From DASYTH01 sp035942955 (GTDB taxonomy: Bacteria; Actinomycetota; Actinomycetes; Mycobacteriales; Pseudonocardiaceae): DNA of 64,000 nt. The stretch is from positions 3,245 to 67,244 of the forward strand of contig NZ_DASZCQ010000316.1 of assembly GCF_035942955.1 (NCBI RefSeq), given 5' to 3'. The position numbers and the translations under genes were made by a program. Below the pieces are notes generated by a model. That model had not been told where the DNA came from. It was given only the letters and a program-made list of their open reading frames with translations, and ran no database searches. The number at the start of each line of letters is the position of its first letter. Within the stretch, counting starts at the first letter, position 1. Shown here piece by piece: positions 1 to 8,726 of this stretch.

Positions 1-1575
1 CACGCGCGCGGTCGGCACGTCGGGAATCGGCTCGTACACGGTGGAATCGGGGACGCTGCCGTGCTCGAAGCCGTCCAGCACGGGATCGAAGCCGGCGCCG
101 AGGCACTGCCACAGGTGCCGCGCCCAGCGCGGCATGAACGGGCAGGCCAGCAGGGCCATGGTCTTCAGCCACCAGAACGGATGGCTGCGCGCCAGCCCGG
201 CCTCGCCTGCGGCCAGCCAGGTCTCGACGACGCGCTGGGCGAGGCCGAGATCGGTGTGCGGCGGCCGGAACGCGCTCGTCTGTCCGATGAGGACCTCGCT
301 GATCCGCCGCGTCATCGTCGGCTCGAGCGAACCCGGCAGCCTGCCGTGGGCCCTTGCGAGGGCATCCCGGACGAGCGGGCACAGCCGGCCCCGCAGGGTC
401 TCGGCGACGTACCGGGCGAACCGCTCGGGACGGAAGTCGGTCTCCCGGCGCGCCGGCGCGATCTTCGCCAGGTACATCCGCAGCGGATCGACGGGCAGGC
501 CGGCGTCGAGGTAGTCGCCGCCCCAGATGACATGCCGCCGGCTCGTCGAGAACTTCGAGCCGTTGAGCCGAAGAAACTCGTTCACCACGTAGTAGTCGTA
601 CGGCCGCCAGTCGAGCTCGTCGTCGCAGTAGGCGAACTGGACACCCCAGGCGAGCACGTTGTCCAGCCCGCACGTCGCGACCGTCCTAACGGAACTGTCC
701 CGGCCGAACGGACTGCCGATGCCGGCAGTGGTGCCGTAGACCTCGGCGACCAACGTCATGGCGGCGTACCAGACCGGGCCGTACGTGTTGTACACCACCT
801 CCGGCTCGAGCCGGCGGACCCGGTACGGGATGCCCCAACCGTTCGGCTGGGTGAGCCGCACCTCCCGGCCGTTGAGCTCGCAGAAGCGGTCGAAGAGCTC
901 CTGATACGGCGCGGGATAGCGGCGGGCGGCCTCGGCGCCGCCGAACTGCGGGGCGGCGCTGAGGAACGCGGTGGTGACCGGGGCCAGCTCGACGTCGTCG
1001 TCGGCGTCCAGCCGGGGCCGGATGCCCACGAGGTCGGCTGGGCCGAACCACACTCCGCAGGCCTCGCACGAGGATCCGCCCGCCGGAGCGTCGCAGGCGG
1101 GGCAGTGGCCGAGGCTGAACGGGCCGACGAGGAACCGGCCGGACCGGCGGGAGCGCGGCAGCTTCTCCTGCTCGTAGCGAACCCGGCCGGCCGCCTCAAG
1201 ATGCGCGACGAGCTCGTGCGTGCGGCGGTGCACCTCGTCGCGCCACGGCTGCTCGTGCAGATCCAGCAGGATCTCCTGCCGGATGTCGAAGCCGGCCAGC
1301 GTGCGCACCGCGTCCCGGTGGAAGTGCTGGGCCAGCTCGACCGGATCGCGGCCGTCCCGGTCGGCGGCGAGCAGGACGTACGGTTCGTACGAGTCCACCG
1401 CCGACACCTGGCGCACGTCGTGGCCGGTGGCGGTGAGATGCCGGGCGAGCGCGTCGGCGCCGAGGAACGGGCCGGCCAGATGCCCGAGGTGCAGCGGGCC
1501 GTTGGGTGTCGGGTATCCGGCGGTGATCATCCACCGGTGTGCGGGGCCGGGCCGGACGATCTCTCGCAACGACAT
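1..1575 (-). CDS. Methionyl-tRNA-synthetase-like ligase, candidate hydrazine synthetase (C-terminus beyond left edge)
   Basis: Open from an ATG at 1575 to the window edge (525 codons seen). It has a class I synthetase fold signature: HLGH at residues 30-33, a MetRS-type zinc knuckle with CPAC at 158-161 and CEAC at 170-173, and a degenerate KMSKS loop reading KFSTS at 341-345. A helical anticodon-domain-like region follows. It is the last visible gene of an operon with a lysine N6-hydroxylase and a DAO-like flavoenzyme, 22 nt after the ATP-grasp gene. In s56-p1 and triacsin biosynthesis, MetRS-like/cupin proteins join N6-hydroxylysine to glycine and rearrange the ester to an N-N bond. That role is inferred here. 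The cupin half is not visible: the N-terminus starts directly in the MetRS domain, so a cupin would have to be C-terminal or a separate gene left of the window. A housekeeping MetRS is unlikely given the operon and the altered loop. Confidence 0.85.
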   Translation of the reverse strand, partial: MSLREIVRPGPAHRWMITAGYPTPNGPLHLGHLAGPFLGADALARHLTATGHDVRQVSAVDSYEPYVLLAADRDGRDPVELAQHFHRDAVRTLAGFDIRQEILLDLHEQPWRDEVHRRTHELVAHLEAAGRVRYEQEKLPRSRRSGRFLVGPFSLGHCPACDAPAGGSSCEACGVWFGPADLVGIRPRLDADDDVELAPVTTAFLSAAPQFGGAEAARRYPAPYQELFDRFCELNGREVRLTQPNGWGIPYRVRRLEPEVVYNTYGPVWYAAMTLVAEVYGTTAGIGSPFGRDSSVRTVATCGLDNVLAWGVQFAYCDDELDWRPYDYYVVNEFLRLNGSKFSTSRRHVIWGGDYLDAGLPVDPLRMYLAKIAPARRETDFRPERFARYVAETLRGRLCPLVRDALARAHGRLPGSLEPTMTRRISEVLIGQTSAFRPPHTDLGLAQRVVETWLAAGEAGLARSHPFWWLKTMALLACPFMPRWARHLWQCLGAGFDPVLDGFEHGSVPDSTVYEPIPDVPTARV

Positions 1576-1596
1576 CGACTGTCCTTTCGCGATTGG

Positions 1597-2841
1597 TCAG
1601 CGAATGACCGGCGCCAGGGTCTTGGTGAGCGTGTCCAGCCGGTGCACCAGCTCGGCCCTGGTGGCGGCGCGGGCGATGACCGAACCGAGCACGCAGCCGG
1701 TGTAGTCCTCGGGCGGCGGGGCGACGTGCTCGCCGATGGCCCGCTCGAGGACGATGTGCTCGACGCCGGGTGTGGCGTTGGCCTCGGCCAGCCCGGCGAA
1801 CCCCTCGAACACGCCCGCGTCCGGGGTGACGATCTTCTTGACGCCGGCGTGGAACACCGGCTCGCCGGCCGCGACCGGCGCCGCTCCGGTGGCCACCCGG
1901 ATCGCGTTCTCGTGGAAGCTCTGGCCGGTCGCGAGCGGCACGAGGTGCGAGGTGATGTAGTCGCCGCCGCCGCGGGCCGCCGCCTCGATGAGCTTGGCCC
2001 GCCCTTTGTCCACTTTGCACTCGAGGTGGAAGACGCAGTCGTCGAGCCCGAAGACCTTGATCACCTGACTGGTCAGCGCGAGCACGGCTTCCCGCTCGGG
2101 TTCGCCGAGCGCCGTCGGGAAGACGTGGCCGACCTCGGTGTGGAACGGCGGCAGGGTCTCCTTGTCGGTGATGCCGGCGACGGTGACCTCCTCGTTCCGG
2201 ACGTAACCCTCCACGCTGTGCTCGGTGCCGGTCAGGAACTCCTCGTAGATGAGCTGGCTGACGCCGCGGCCGAAGATCGGGTTGACGGTCGGCCGGATGT
2301 GCTGGGTCAGCGTGTCGAACGCGCGCAGCAGGTCGTCGGCGTTGTGCAGCTCGAAGATCGCGATGCTGCCGGCGGCCACGGTCGGCTTGAGGATGGCCGG
2401 ATAGCCGATGTCCGCGGCCGCGGCCTCCGCCTCCACCCAGGTGCCCACGTGCCGGAAGCGCGGGACGAGCTCGGGGTGCGCGCTCATCGCCTGCCGCATG
2501 CGGTACTTGTTGCGGGCGATGCGCGCCGCTTCCGGCGGCGGTCCCGGCAGGCCGAGCTCCTCGGCGAGCAGCGCGACGGTGTTCACGTCGCGGTCGCTCC
2601 AGGTCAGCACGCCGTCGACGCGGTGGGCGCGGGCCAGCCGACGGCCGGCGGCCAGCGCCGCGCCGACGTCGTAGGTGTCCACGACCACCTGCTCGCGCAC
2701 CACGTCCCTCGGCACGTCCAGCGCCGGCTGGTCGGTCACCAGCAGTACCCGGTAGCCGAGGCGGTGGGCCGCGAACAGCGTGGGTTGGTGCTCGACCCGG
2801 CTCGGCCGCAGGTTGTAGTAGATCAGGCTGGGCTGGGACAT
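1597..2841 (-). CDS. ATP-grasp carboxylate-amine ligase
   Basis: 414 residues. It has an N-terminal Rossmann-like pre-ATP-grasp region (1-110), then the ATP-grasp fold with a KPTVAAGS nucleotide loop at 152-159. The metal-binding acidic residues sit around FHLECK (E274) and IEAAARGGG (E286). This family activates a carboxylate as acyl phosphate and couples it to an amine, as in dipeptide and biotin-carboxylase-like ligases. The start ATG shares one base with the TGA of the upstream MFS gene, so the two are translationally coupled. In this operon it plausibly amidates or ligates the hydrazine-bearing acid (for example hydrazinoacetate) to an amino acid. The substrate cannot be read from sequence. 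Confidence 0.85.
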   Translation of the reverse strand: MSQPSLIYYNLRPSRVEHQPTLFAAHRLGYRVLLVTDQPALDVPRDVVREQVVVDTYDVGAALAAGRRLARAHRVDGVLTWSDRDVNTVALLAEELGLPGPPPEAARIARNKYRMRQAMSAHPELVPRFRHVGTWVEAEAAAADIGYPAILKPTVAAGSIAIFELHNADDLLRAFDTLTQHIRPTVNPIFGRGVSQLIYEEFLTGTEHSVEGYVRNEEVTVAGITDKETLPPFHTEVGHVFPTALGEPEREAVLALTSQVIKVFGLDDCVFHLECKVDKGRAKLIEAAARGGGDYITSHLVPLATGQSFHENAIRVATGAAPVAAGEPVFHAGVKKIVTPDAGVFEGFAGLAEANATPGVEHIVLERAIGEHVAPPPEDYTGCVLGSVIARAATRAELVHRLDTLTKTLAPVIR

Positions 2842-4091
2842 CAGGCCTCGTTTCTGACGGATGCGCGCAACGGCAAGGCAAGGAGGGCGACCGCGGCGAG
2901 ACCGCACGCGGCCAGCGACAGCCAGTAGAGCCGGGCGCCGCCGTGGTTGAGCAGGACGAGGAAGATGCTGCCGCCGCAGAAGGATCCGGCCGCCTCCCCC
3001 ACCGTCCAGCAGGCCTGCCGAAGGTTGAACGCCTCGATCGGTGAGCCGGTTGGCAGCTCGGCGAACGCCGTGCTGACCATCGGGGTGAAGATGGTCTCGG
3101 CCACCGAGAAGATTGCCACGGCCAGGAATGCGGCGCCCACCAAGGGAATGCCGGCGCCGAGCAGCACCATCGAGACCGAGAACAGGGCGATGCCGGCGTA
3201 CAGCAGGCTCGCCGGTGTCACGCCCCGGTCCAGCAACCGCGCCACCACCGCGGAGACCGGGACCTGCAGCAGGACGATGATCACCGCGTTGGCGACGAAG
3301 TAGCTGCCCCGCAGCGGGGCCGACGACACCTCGTGGGAGATCAGCAGCGCGAACGCCGAGAAGAACTGGGCGTACAGCCCGCTGCCGGCCGCGCTGGCGA
3401 TGAGCACGCGCCGGTGGTCGCGGTCCCGGAGGAGCCGGGCCACCGTCGAGCGGCCCACCGGCCACCGGCCCGGTCCGGGGGCCGGCCTGATCCGGCCGGG
3501 AAGCACCAGCCGGACGATCACCGCGGCGGCCGTGTAGAACGCGGCGACGATGCCGAACAGCAGGCGGCTGTGCCCGCCGGCGACCAGGGTGAGCGCGGCG
3601 AACGGGGCCAGCGCCGCCGCGATGTTGACCGCGATCTGCTGCGCGGAGAAGACCCGGTTGCGGTCCGCGCTGCTGGGGATCAGGTGCGCGGTGATGGCCC
3701 GGCACAGCAGCACGTTGACGCTCGTGCCGAGGCCGGCGAGCAGCAGCAGCGCGATCAGCAGCGGCGCCGAGGCGACGTACGGCAGCACCGCGAACATCGC
3801 GGCGGCCAGCAGCAGCCCGGTCACCATCGCGTGCACGTAGCTGATCCGGGACAGCCAGCGGGAGACCAACAGGCAGGAGACGCCCACCGCGCCGACGTAG
3901 CCGAACAGGGCCGTCCCGACCACGGCCGGCGACGCCCCGGGCACCTGGGCGACCAGCACCACCGCGAGCACCGGCAGGACACCGAAGTGACCGAGGTGCT
4001 GCAGCAGGTATCCGGCCGCCACCCGAGCCGGGAAGGTGCGCAGGGTCGCCCGCGGCACCGCCGGTTCGCCGCGCTCGGAGACGGTGACCAT
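2841..4091 (-). CDS. MFS transporter, likely exporter of the operon product
   Basis: 416 residues with about twelve hydrophobic segments and the usual major-facilitator spacing, ending in a short charged tail. It resembles MFS efflux proteins of specialised-metabolite clusters rather than sugar permeases. The ATG at 4091 overlaps the TGA of the flavoenzyme gene (TGATG) and its own TGA overlaps the next ATG, so it is embedded in the operon. I infer export of, or self-protection against, the hydrazine-type product. Substrate is unknown. Confidence 0.85.
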   Translation of the reverse strand: MVTVSERGEPAVPRATLRTFPARVAAGYLLQHLGHFGVLPVLAVVLVAQVPGASPAVVGTALFGYVGAVGVSCLLVSRWLSRISYVHAMVTGLLLAAAMFAVLPYVASAPLLIALLLLAGLGTSVNVLLCRAITAHLIPSSADRNRVFSAQQIAVNIAAALAPFAALTLVAGGHSRLLFGIVAAFYTAAAVIVRLVLPGRIRPAPGPGRWPVGRSTVARLLRDRDHRRVLIASAAGSGLYAQFFSAFALLISHEVSSAPLRGSYFVANAVIIVLLQVPVSAVVARLLDRGVTPASLLYAGIALFSVSMVLLGAGIPLVGAAFLAVAIFSVAETIFTPMVSTAFAELPTGSPIEAFNLRQACWTVGEAAGSFCGGSIFLVLLNHGGARLYWLSLAACGLAAVALLALPLRASVRNEA

Positions 4092-5182
4092 CAGGCCGCG
4101 ACCTCCGCATCGGTCAGCAGCCGCACCGCCTCGGTGGCCAGCGCCGGCCCTAGCCGCAGGCCGCTGCCGGAGCCGCCGGCGACGACGACCAGCGGGCCGC
4201 CCCGCTCGCGGCGCACGATCGGCACCCGGTTCGGCGCGTACCCGTCATAGGCCACCCGCCCGCCGACCACGTGCTCGGCGAGCCCCCGGCAGCGCCGCTC
4301 GAGCGACTCCCGGCCGAGGTCGATGTCCTTCTGGCTCGGGATGACCGGCGCCGGGCCGGCGCCGGGTGACAGCCACTCGTCGCGGTAGAAGCTGACGAAG
4401 ATCGAGTTGTTCGCCGGGTCGGGCGTCATGAACAGGTCGTCGTCGACGAACTCGACCATCGGTGAGCCGGGCGGGGCCGGCACCGAGCAGTGCAGCCCGA
4501 CCACCCGCTTGGCCCGGATGTCCAGCTCCGGCGACACCACGCCGAGCGGCGCCGCCGCGTCGGCGAACCAGGCGCCGATCGCCAGCACGACCCGCGCCGC
4601 GGTGGTCACCACGCCCGCCGCGGTCAGCAGCTCGTACCCGTCGCGGACCCGGCGCACCGAGACCACCTCCGTGCCGATCCAGGCGCGCACCGCGGGCTGG
4701 GCCATCAGGCACCCCCACATCGCGCTGACGAACGGCTCGGCGTGGATCCGGTAGGTGCCCGTGCAGCGCAGCACGACCTCGCCCGGCTGGACCCGGATGT
4801 CCGGGCACACCCGCTCGAGCTCGGAGACGTCCACCCGGGTCAGGGATCCGGGCAGCGCGCGGTCGCCGAGGCGGCCGACGCTCTCCTCGCCGGCGACGAC
4901 GAACGAGGACATCTTCTCGATCACCCGACCCGATTCCGCCTGCACGAGGCCGAACCATCGCCGCAGCACCGCGGTCGCCTGCCTGATCATGGCCGGGTGC
5001 CCGGGGGTCGGGCCGAACGGAACGGCCATGCCGGCCGACCACCGGGTGGCGCCGCCACCCGGAAGATCCCGGTCAACGACCAGGATCGACCAGTCCGGCC
5101 GGGATTCCACGGCGGCGAGCGCGGTGCACAGTCCCAGCGCGCCGGCGCCGACCACGACCAAGTCGAATTCTGACGTCCTCAT
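4091..5182 (-). CDS. FAD-dependent D-amino-acid-oxidase-like oxidoreductase
   Basis: 363 residues of the DAO/glycine oxidase family. The N-terminal dinucleotide motif GAGALG is at about residues 12-17, with the second strand ending in VVDRD and then GGGATRWSAG. The C-terminal DAO closing motif GGSGSGLRLGPALA is present. The family oxidises C-N bonds of amines to imines with O2. In the characterised hydrazine pathways a flavoenzyme cleaves N6-(carboxymethylamino)lysine to release hydrazinoacetate; by context this is the candidate for that step (inference). Placed between the hydroxylase (25 nt gap) and the MFS gene (TGATG overlap). Confidence 0.8.
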   Translation of the reverse strand: MRTSEFDLVVVGAGALGLCTALAAVESRPDWSILVVDRDLPGGGATRWSAGMAVPFGPTPGHPAMIRQATAVLRRWFGLVQAESGRVIEKMSSFVVAGEESVGRLGDRALPGSLTRVDVSELERVCPDIRVQPGEVVLRCTGTYRIHAEPFVSAMWGCLMAQPAVRAWIGTEVVSVRRVRDGYELLTAAGVVTTAARVVLAIGAWFADAAAPLGVVSPELDIRAKRVVGLHCSVPAPPGSPMVEFVDDDLFMTPDPANNSIFVSFYRDEWLSPGAGPAPVIPSQKDIDLGRESLERRCRGLAEHVVGGRVAYDGYAPNRVPIVRRERGGPLVVVAGGSGSGLRLGPALATEAVRLLTDAEVAA

Positions 5183-5207
5183 CTGGCCTTCTTCGTCCGA
5201 TCGGGAA

Positions 5208-6524
5208 CTATGACGCGCGTGATCGGGTGCCGACGGCGCCGATCATGGTGCAGTACTCCGCCAGCACGCGATCGCTCAACGCACCGAGGCAGGACAGATT
5301 GGCAAAGCCCGGCCCCTGCGCCAGCGCGGACAATGCGGGCACGTGAAGGTTCGGCCGCACGCGGGGTAGGGAAAGGCTGGAATCTATCAACCTGGCGATT
5401 GCGGTCTGGTCATCGAGAAGCGCACCCACTTGTTTCTCCACATATCGCACGGAGCGTGCGGAAAGTAGGGACCGAATCTGTGTCAGCGGGCAGAATCCGG
5501 TACAGTTGACGATCAGGTCGAACTCGTCTTTCGTGATCCGGCCGTGCTGCTCGATGTCGATGCGCAGCCGGTTGCCGGCAGCGTTGACCGAAACGACCCG
5601 GCCGAGCCGGAACGACACGTTCTGATACTCGACGAGCCGGCTGACCGCCGCGGGTGACATGACCCCACGGTCCGTCCGCCGAATGAACTCGTACCTGATC
5701 TCCTCGGGAAGCTCGGCCCAACTGGCGGCCTGCGGCTGAGAATAGACCACGTTCTCCAGGTACGATTCCAGCCGCGAATAGGGCAGTGACGAGGAGACGA
5801 ACGTCACCGATATCGACTCACCGTGCCTGGCGAGCAGGAACAGGGCCATGGCGACGGCGCTCTCGCCGGCCCCGACGATGCAGACACGCGCGCAGGGCGG
5901 AAGGGGAATCGATCCGAGGCGCGCCCGGCTGATGTCGGCGCTGACCAACCGGCCGTCGCCGTTGGCGGATCCGGGCAGGCGCCTCGGCAACCCCGGTCCG
6001 GTGACGATGAGACCGAGCCGGGCGCACACGGTGTCCGGCTCGCCGCTGTCGGCCGCGCACCGCACCATCCAGCCCGCGCCGCCGTGGTCGACGCTGATCA
6101 CCTTGGCCCGCTTGAGCCGGATGCTCGCCCCGGCCTTGGCGAAGACCCACTTCAGGTAATAGGCGAACTCCGTGTGCGTCGTGCCCGGCAGGCCGGAGTC
6201 GATCCACCGCGAATAGGCGCCCGTGCTCACCAGATAGCTCTGCCAGGAAAACCGGGTCATGGCGGCGTCCACCAGTCCCCCGGCCCGACCGAACGACTCC
6301 GCGCTCTGATAAGGGAATCCGATATCCTTTTCCGGCCGCGTTCCGAGCAGCTCCGCCCCGGCCGAGAACCCGAACTTCCCGGTCCACGTCGACGCCGGCT
6401 CATGATGCTCCACGATGAGAACGTCCAACGACGCCAGCCCGAGCTCATTGAGCACATGCGCCTTGGCGGCAATCGCGGCCGCCTTCGCCCCAGCGCCGAC
6501 AACGACGATATCGTGATCGCTCAA
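5208..6524 (-). CDS. L-lysine N6-hydroxylase, MbtG type
   Basis: FAD/NADPH-dependent N-hydroxylating monooxygenase. From memory it tracks mycobactin MbtG along its length: an N-terminal VVVGAGAKAAAIAAKA flavin motif, then GTRPEKDIGFPY, WQSYLVSTGAYSRWIDSG, a second nucleotide motif VGAGESAVAMA, and a C-terminal QGPGFANLSCLGALSDRVL. Product would be N6-hydroxylysine. I chose the TTG at 6524 because GAGGGG lies 7 nt upstream and the flavin motif follows at once; a GTG at 6542 adds six residues but has no clear ribosome site. First gene of the operon running left to the MetRS-like protein, which matches the two-enzyme hydrazine machinery (lysine hydroxylase plus MetRS-like/cupin). Confidence 0.85.
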   Translation of the reverse strand: MSDHDIVVVGAGAKAAAIAAKAHVLNELGLASLDVLIVEHHEPASTWTGKFGFSAGAELLGTRPEKDIGFPYQSAESFGRAGGLVDAAMTRFSWQSYLVSTGAYSRWIDSGLPGTTHTEFAYYLKWVFAKAGASIRLKRAKVISVDHGGAGWMVRCAADSGEPDTVCARLGLIVTGPGLPRRLPGSANGDGRLVSADISRARLGSIPLPPCARVCIVGAGESAVAMALFLLARHGESISVTFVSSSLPYSRLESYLENVVYSQPQAASWAELPEEIRYEFIRRTDRGVMSPAAVSRLVEYQNVSFRLGRVVSVNAAGNRLRIDIEQHGRITKDEFDLIVNCTGFCPLTQIRSLLSARSVRYVEKQVGALLDDQTAIARLIDSSLSLPRVRPNLHVPALSALAQGPGFANLSCLGALSDRVLAEYCTMIGAVGTRSRAS

Positions 6525-6839
6525 AGGCCGATCCCCTCGCACCTATTGGGCGGTGTCGTGCAGCGGCACCCGTTTGCCGACGCCTGAAAACAAGGCTAAC
6601 GACCCTGAGCTGATCTTGATCTTACTTGCCCTATAGGCAGGCGGGCGTCGCACCGGTTCGGGTGGGGCGTGCAACCTTCCGGGGGTGTCGGGTGGCTGCC
6701 CGACTGGATCGTCGGGGTCGGGTACGAGGTGGGGCTCAACGGGCCGCACGGGGACCACGCAAGGGCGCGGGGAGCGGGCCCGCAGGCTCCGATCATCGTG
6801 CTCGCCGCGTCCGAGACCGCGCCGCCAGTCGTGGCTCCC
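6525..6839. other. Intergenic region upstream of the hydroxylase operon
   Basis: No intact gene. It must hold the promoter of the leftward operon, but I see no convincing -35/-10 pair. The segment 6601-6640 is locally AT-rich (around GATCTTGATCTTACTTGCCC), which fits a promoter. The right half (about 6680-6839) carries degraded reading frames that may be further sulfatase debris. Confidence 0.4.
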
Positions 6840-7309
6840 GCGACCCGGCGGGTCACCGTGAGGAGTCGATCCGGGTACCGCTGATCATCCGCGGCCCCGG
6901 CGTCCCGGCCGGCAAGCGGGTCACCACGATCGCGGCCAACATCGACCTCGCCCCGACGATCCTGGACGTCGCCGGCGCCACCGCCGGAGTGACCCTCGAC
7001 GGCCGCTCGCTGATCCCGATCGCCAACGACCCCGCGCCGTTCGCCCGCGGCATCGTGGTCGAGACCGGGCCACGGCAGAGCGACGCCTGGTACGCCGGCA
7101 TCCGCTCACCCAGGTGGAGCTACATCGAGCACTCGACCGGCGAGCTCGAGCTGTGCGACCTGCGGGTCGATCCCTTCCAGCTCACCAGCGTGCACGACGA
7201 CCCCCGCTACGCGGCCACCCGGGCGGCCCTCGCCAGCCGGCTCACCACCCTGCGCACCTGCGCCGGCGACGTCTGTCGACAGTGGACACCCGTGCCCGGT
7301 CCGGAATGA
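6840..7309 (+). pseudogene. Sulfatase C-terminal remnant
   Basis: The reading frame from about 6847 encodes the sulfatase motif EESIRVPLIIRGPGVPAG, then NIDLAPTILDVAG and DGRSLIPI, and a typical C-terminal region ending at the TGA before 7310. Upstream there is no formylglycine core (C/S-x-P-x-R), no metal-binding N-terminal half and no start codon with a ribosome site in frame, so about two thirds of a normal ~450-500-residue sulfatase is missing. I read it as a decayed gene. Confidence 0.75.
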
Positions 7310-7451
7310 CGGTCGCGCCGGCGCCGCTTCCATTTCCGTTTCGGTTCGGCTCGGTTCCGCCGAATACATGTATCTGGCGTGCCGGTGCCGACACCGAGTA
7401 ATGGAAGCGGCCCGCGGGACCGGCCGCACGGTATGCGAGTGGAGGCCACCC

Positions 7452-7751
7452 ATGGCCGAGACGGCGCAGGCTGCGCCCATTTCCAGAGCCACGATCATCG
7501 CCAGGGCGCCGGGGCGGGGCGCCGACAACGTCCGCCTGGCGGCGTTGCGCGCCCTGCGAACCCTCCTCCAGGGGATCGGCGGCGCCGTTCCGTCCGCCGG
7601 CGTCGGCACGGTCATGCTCACCACCGACTACTGGACCGCGCTCGGCTACTCCTGCCTGGCCGCGATCATCGCCGCCGCGGTCTCCTTCGTGCACAACATG
7701 GCGAGCTTCCTGCCGGAGGACCCCACCCGCGGACCTCACCGGGACGGGTGA
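7452..7751 (+). CDS. Small holin-like membrane protein
   Basis: 99 residues starting at ATG with GGAGG 6 nt upstream. A basic N-terminal third (ALRALRTLLQGIGG) is followed by two hydrophobic stretches separated by TTDYWTALGY, then FVHNMASFLPEDP. Size and layout resemble small actinophage and actinobacterial proteins annotated as holins. Function is not proven; it could be a stand-alone membrane protein. No endolysin is adjacent, which argues against a full lysis cassette. Confidence 0.65.
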   Translation: MAETAQAAPISRATIIARAPGRGADNVRLAALRALRTLLQGIGGAVPSAGVGTVMLTTDYWTALGYSCLAAIIAAAVSFVHNMASFLPEDPTRGPHRDG

Positions 7752-7812
7752 CCGGCGATCGGGCATGGACGGCCACCGGGTGGGTACCCGACGCATCGGG
7801 AGGTGTCTTGTC

Positions 7813-8142
7813 ATGCCGCAGCAGGCGTGGAGCAACAAACGCGAACGTCAGTACCAGCACATCAAGTCCTCGGCCAAGAAGCGCGGGGAGTCCACCGACC
7901 GGGCCGAGGAGATCGCGGCCCGAACCGTCAACAAGAACCGGGCCCAGTCCGGCGAGTCCAAACGGGCCAGCCGAACCTCCACACGGGACAAGTCCCCGCA
8001 GAGCCGGGGCGGGCAGCGCTCCGGCACCAAGGGACCCAAGGGCCCGACCCGCGACCAGCTCTACAACGAGGCCAAGAAGCGCAACATCAAGGGCCGGTCC
8101 AAGATGACCAAGAACGAGCTGGCCAAGGCCCTCGGCCGCTGA
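7813..8142 (+). CDS. Small basic protein with C-terminal Rho_N/SAP-like motif
   Basis: 109 residues starting MPQQAWSNKRERQYQHIK, with GGGAGGT 8 nt upstream. The middle is lysine/arginine/serine-rich and likely disordered. The C-terminus (TRDQLYNEAKKRNIKGRSKM then TKNELAKAL) matches the helix-extended-loop-helix pattern of Rho N-terminal/SAP-type nucleic-acid-binding domains. Similar short proteins are sometimes annotated as plasmid stabilisation proteins. A nucleic-acid-binding role is inferred from charge and motif. Confidence 0.7.
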   Translation: MPQQAWSNKRERQYQHIKSSAKKRGESTDRAEEIAARTVNKNRAQSGESKRASRTSTRDKSPQSRGGQRSGTKGPKGPTRDQLYNEAKKRNIKGRSKMTKNELAKALGR

Positions 8143-8151
8143 CGTGGCGGG

Positions 8152-8616
8152 TCAGCCGGTGTAGATCCCCCAGAGGTAGTACCAGCCGGGCGAGCCGGTT
8201 CCCGTTTCCGGATTGCGCTCGGCGAAGGCACAGTCCCAGGCGATGAACATCTGCCCGGCGTTGACCTCCTGCTCGATGTGGGCCTGCCGTTCGGCCTCGC
8301 ACCCGGACCCGGAGTCGAACGGGCCGGCGTAGTGGTCGATCCAGCTCGCCGGCCCTGGCAGGCTAGCGGTCGTCGCCGTCGCACCGCGGGCGGCGAGCGC
8401 GTAGGAGCCCACGATCTGGTTGCGGTCTTTGCCGCCGAGGAGCACGGCGTTCGTCGTGCCGGGCGCGTCGATGGTGGTCACGGTTCCGCCGCTGAGCAGG
8501 AACCCGTGCGGGGTCGGGTCGGCCGCGGTGGCGCCCGCGGTAGCCGGTGTCAGCACGCCGGCCGCCAGCATGGCCAACGCCATGCCGACCGCCCGGAACA
8601 GACGTCTCGATCTCAT
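8152..8616 (-). CDS. Secreted protein with HAF-like repeat
   Basis: 154 residues with a clear Sec signal: MRSRRLFRAVGMALAML, then a hydrophobic core ending near AGATA. The mature part begins with HGFLLSGGTVTTIDAPG and DRNQIVGSY, the pattern of extracellular HAF-type repeats, followed by a second segment with two Cys (GSGCEAE, AWDCAFAE) that could form a disulphide. Function unknown. It converges with the small basic protein gene 10 nt away. Confidence 0.7.
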   Translation of the reverse strand: MRSRRLFRAVGMALAMLAAGVLTPATAGATAADPTPHGFLLSGGTVTTIDAPGTTNAVLLGGKDRNQIVGSYALAARGATATTASLPGPASWIDHYAGPFDSGSGCEAERQAHIEQEVNAGQMFIAWDCAFAERNPETGTGSPGWYYLWGIYTG

Positions 8617-8726
8617 CGGCCGATGCTGTCAGCGGCCCGCGGCCGATGTCTTCGTCATTCTCCGCAAGGTCCGCCCCGGAAGCGGGGCCGGGTTTGTCCC
8701 GGCCGGTGACCGGATGGCGCCAGGTT

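Noticed and set aside
1..1575. Housekeeping methionyl-tRNA synthetase
   Set aside because: Altered KMSKS loop and tight operon with an N-hydroxylase, oxidase, ligase and exporter make a biosynthetic role more likely.
61..2928. Very long plus-strand reading frame over the first operon
   Set aside because: Shadow of the minus-strand MetRS-like and ATP-grasp genes in high-GC DNA; its translation is low-complexity Arg/Gly/Val-rich with no domain.
7452..8142. Prophage lysis cassette
   Set aside because: One holin-like protein and one basic protein without endolysin, integrase or structural genes do not make a prophage.
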